This document shows positions 16,302 through 17,500 of a stretch of 17,500 nucleotides of DNA, in pieces. Every line of letters starts with the position of its first letter. The stretch's first letter is position 1. The translations under genes and the position numbers were made by a program. The DNA is from Symbiodinium natans. Lineage: Eukaryota > Sar > Dinophyceae > Suessiales > Symbiodiniaceae. Below the pieces are notes generated by a model. It was not told the origin of the DNA. It ran no database searches and saw only the letters and a program-made list of their open reading frames with translations. The stretch spans positions 940,992 through 958,491 of the forward strand of contig CAJNDS010000058.1 in NCBI GenBank assembly GCA_905221605.1. The letters are read 5' to 3'.

Positions 16302-17500
16302 ATGGAGGGCCTCGTCTCCTCCAACTTTGAGCGCATGGGCGAAGCCCTGGAGTTGTTCAAAAGGGAAGCCGGGAGCGCTTCTCAGAAGCTAAAGGCAGAA
16401 ATGGCAAAGCTGGAAGAAGAGAAAGCCGAGTTTGCCGCATACAAGAAAGAGGAGCAGGCCAAGTTGGATGCTGACCGAAAGAGGTTTCATGAAGAGTGCC
16501 GCTTGCTTTACAAGCAGTACGGGGTGGGAACGTCCGACGACAACTCGGTTGCAGCTGCAGCTGCGCAAGTCTCCACATTTCCCGCGCCAGTAAAGCTCAA
16601 TGTGGGGGGCAAGACGTTCCAGACCCTGGGCTCTCTGGTGGTACCCTTTGCCCCATTTCTGTTTTTTGGGGCTGGGTTTCTCTTGGAGCCCAAATTTAAC
16701 ATCAAACATCAAAGGGCGACTCTTTTTGTTTTTCCTAGGTTACTGGTGGCTTTTGCAAATACCTAGGACCACGATGGTGACATTGCAAGGCAGGCACGCC
16801 GGTGAGCAGCATTCCATGCTGGCCGCGATGTTCAGTGGCCGACATCCAAATTGCTTAGATGAGGGGATCGTTTTCATTGACAGGGACGGCGATCAGTTTG
16901 CCCACCTTCTGGAATACTTGAGGAGTCCGACGGGCAAGCTGGGATACTTCGAGAATCTGCGAGGCCAGTATGTCCAAAGCCTGCGAGAGGGCAAGAGGAA
17001 CCTGGAGTACGAGCAGATGCTTGATGAGGTGCGGTACTTTCAGCTTCAAGGCCTACTTGCAGTTCTCTTACCACCCACTGCTTCCTTTGCCAGTGCGTCG
17101 TCTTTGGGAATCCTGCGTGCCCCGGAGAATCCAACGGCAGCTGGCAACGTTGTTACCTGGACGTGGGAGCACCAGTCCGTGCTCTCAAATCGTGAGCTCT
17201 ATGCTGTTGAGGCAGATGGCGGCATTCGGTTCCTCTGTCATAGTTGTGTAACATTTTCCATGTGTAAGGGTACTTAAAACCCAATAAGGAATGAATATGT
17301 AAATTCTTAGTTTCATCCCAACCATGAACTAGGTTCCATCAAGCAGGCACGTACCTCATCATGACCCAGGTGCCTGGAGTGAGTTCTGGCAACAATGGCT
17401 ATGGTCAGCTTGTGCTTGACGGCACGGTGACCGACGAGTGCTGGCATTGCAATTCAAGCGGCTACCAGAACATGCTCTACTTCAACCGGGTGATGAAGAT
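16302..17500 (+). CDS. KCTD-like BTB/POZ (T1-type) protein, partial at right edge
   Basis: Exons 16302-16621, 16767-17228 and 17333 to the window end, joined in phase (more than 316 residues). Residues about 20-72 are Lys/Glu/Ala-rich and look like a coiled coil (AKLEEEKAEFAAYKKEEQAK). Then comes a K+-channel tetramerisation-type BTB fold starting at VKLNVGGKTF (97-106), with HSMLAAMFSGRH and FIDRDGDQFAHLLEYLR, the usual KCTD signature. KCTD proteins oligomerise and often act as cullin-3 adaptors; nothing here shows the partner. The C-terminal part (GGIRFHQAGTYLIMTQV, GYGQLVLDGTVTDECWHC) alternates hydrophobic residues and could be a C1q/TNF-like beta sandwich, which is inference. The start ATG lies in a good context (TTGCCATGG), with an in-frame TGA at 16161. 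Intron 1 (145 bp) is GA-AG and restores the BTB core exactly; intron 2 (104 bp) is GT-AG. Neither holds telomeric repeats. Confidence 0.9.
16622..16766 (+). other. Non-canonical GA-AG intron in the BTB gene
   Basis: Joining CCA to GACCACG gives KTFQTTMVTLQ, the expected run through the BTB core, whereas the GT pairs I tried (16638 or 16641 with AG at 16738 or 16766) give the wrong phase. The intron starts GACCC and the next exon starts GACCA, so GACC is repeated at both ends. Confidence 0.8.
17229..17332 (+). other. GT-AG intron in the BTB gene with 6-bp flanking repeat
   Basis: The exon ends ATTCG, the intron starts GTTCC, and the next exon starts GTTCC after CTAG. The joined frame reads GGIRFHQAGTYLIMTQV. 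GGTTCC is present at both boundaries. Reading through without splicing hits a stop at 17275-17277. Confidence 0.75.

Noticed and set aside
1-17500. Dinoflagellate spliced-leader relic or tRNA/rRNA genes
   Set aside because: I scanned by eye for the leader motif and for RNA-gene landmarks and found none; a covariance-model scan would be decisive.

Overview
The window is eukaryotic nuclear DNA, most likely from a dinoflagellate or close relative. Three signs support this. Introns begin with GC or GA as well as GT and nearly all end AG followed by a G in the next exon. Exons are very small. The non-coding DNA is full of TTTAGGG/CCCTAAA telomere-type repeats, G/C homopolymers and short inverted-repeat elements. 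TTTAGGG also occurs in plants, other algae and chromerids, so the repeat alone does not fix the lineage; the splice sites are the stronger clue.

Region 1 (about 369-4498, + strand) is a CAF1/POP2 (CNOT7/8-type) mRNA deadenylase split into nine exons of 39 to 116 bp. Almost every intron is filled with telomere-like arrays. The DEDD-type nuclease residues are all present once the exons are joined. Region 2 (about 4697-11911, + strand) holds sixteen more small candidate exons whose reading phases chain without a break onto the CAF1 exons and end at a TGA. The joined frame, assembled by eye, has 614 codons plus stop. The part after residue about 239 is not recognised and could be a C-terminal extension or a second gene.

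Region 3 (about 11912-16300) is repeats, inverted-repeat elements, microsatellites and a few weak exon candidates. Region 4 (16302 to the right edge, + strand) is the 5' part of a KCTD-like BTB/POZ gene: an N-terminal coiled coil, a T1-type BTB domain, and a C-terminal segment that may be a C1q/TNF-like beta sandwich. It has two short introns without telomeric repeats.

The main discovery is a rule for the telomere-like arrays. In the sense direction, where an intron of the deadenylase unit holds both strands of the repeat, the G-strand (TTTAGGG) always comes before the C-strand (CCCTAAA). Nine introns show this clearly, one weakly, and none shows the reverse. The pre-mRNA of each such intron could fold back on itself. 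Many introns are also flanked by direct repeats of exon sequence, up to 17 bp, as expected if they were inserted as elements. Together this suggests foldback introns with telomere-repeat arms.
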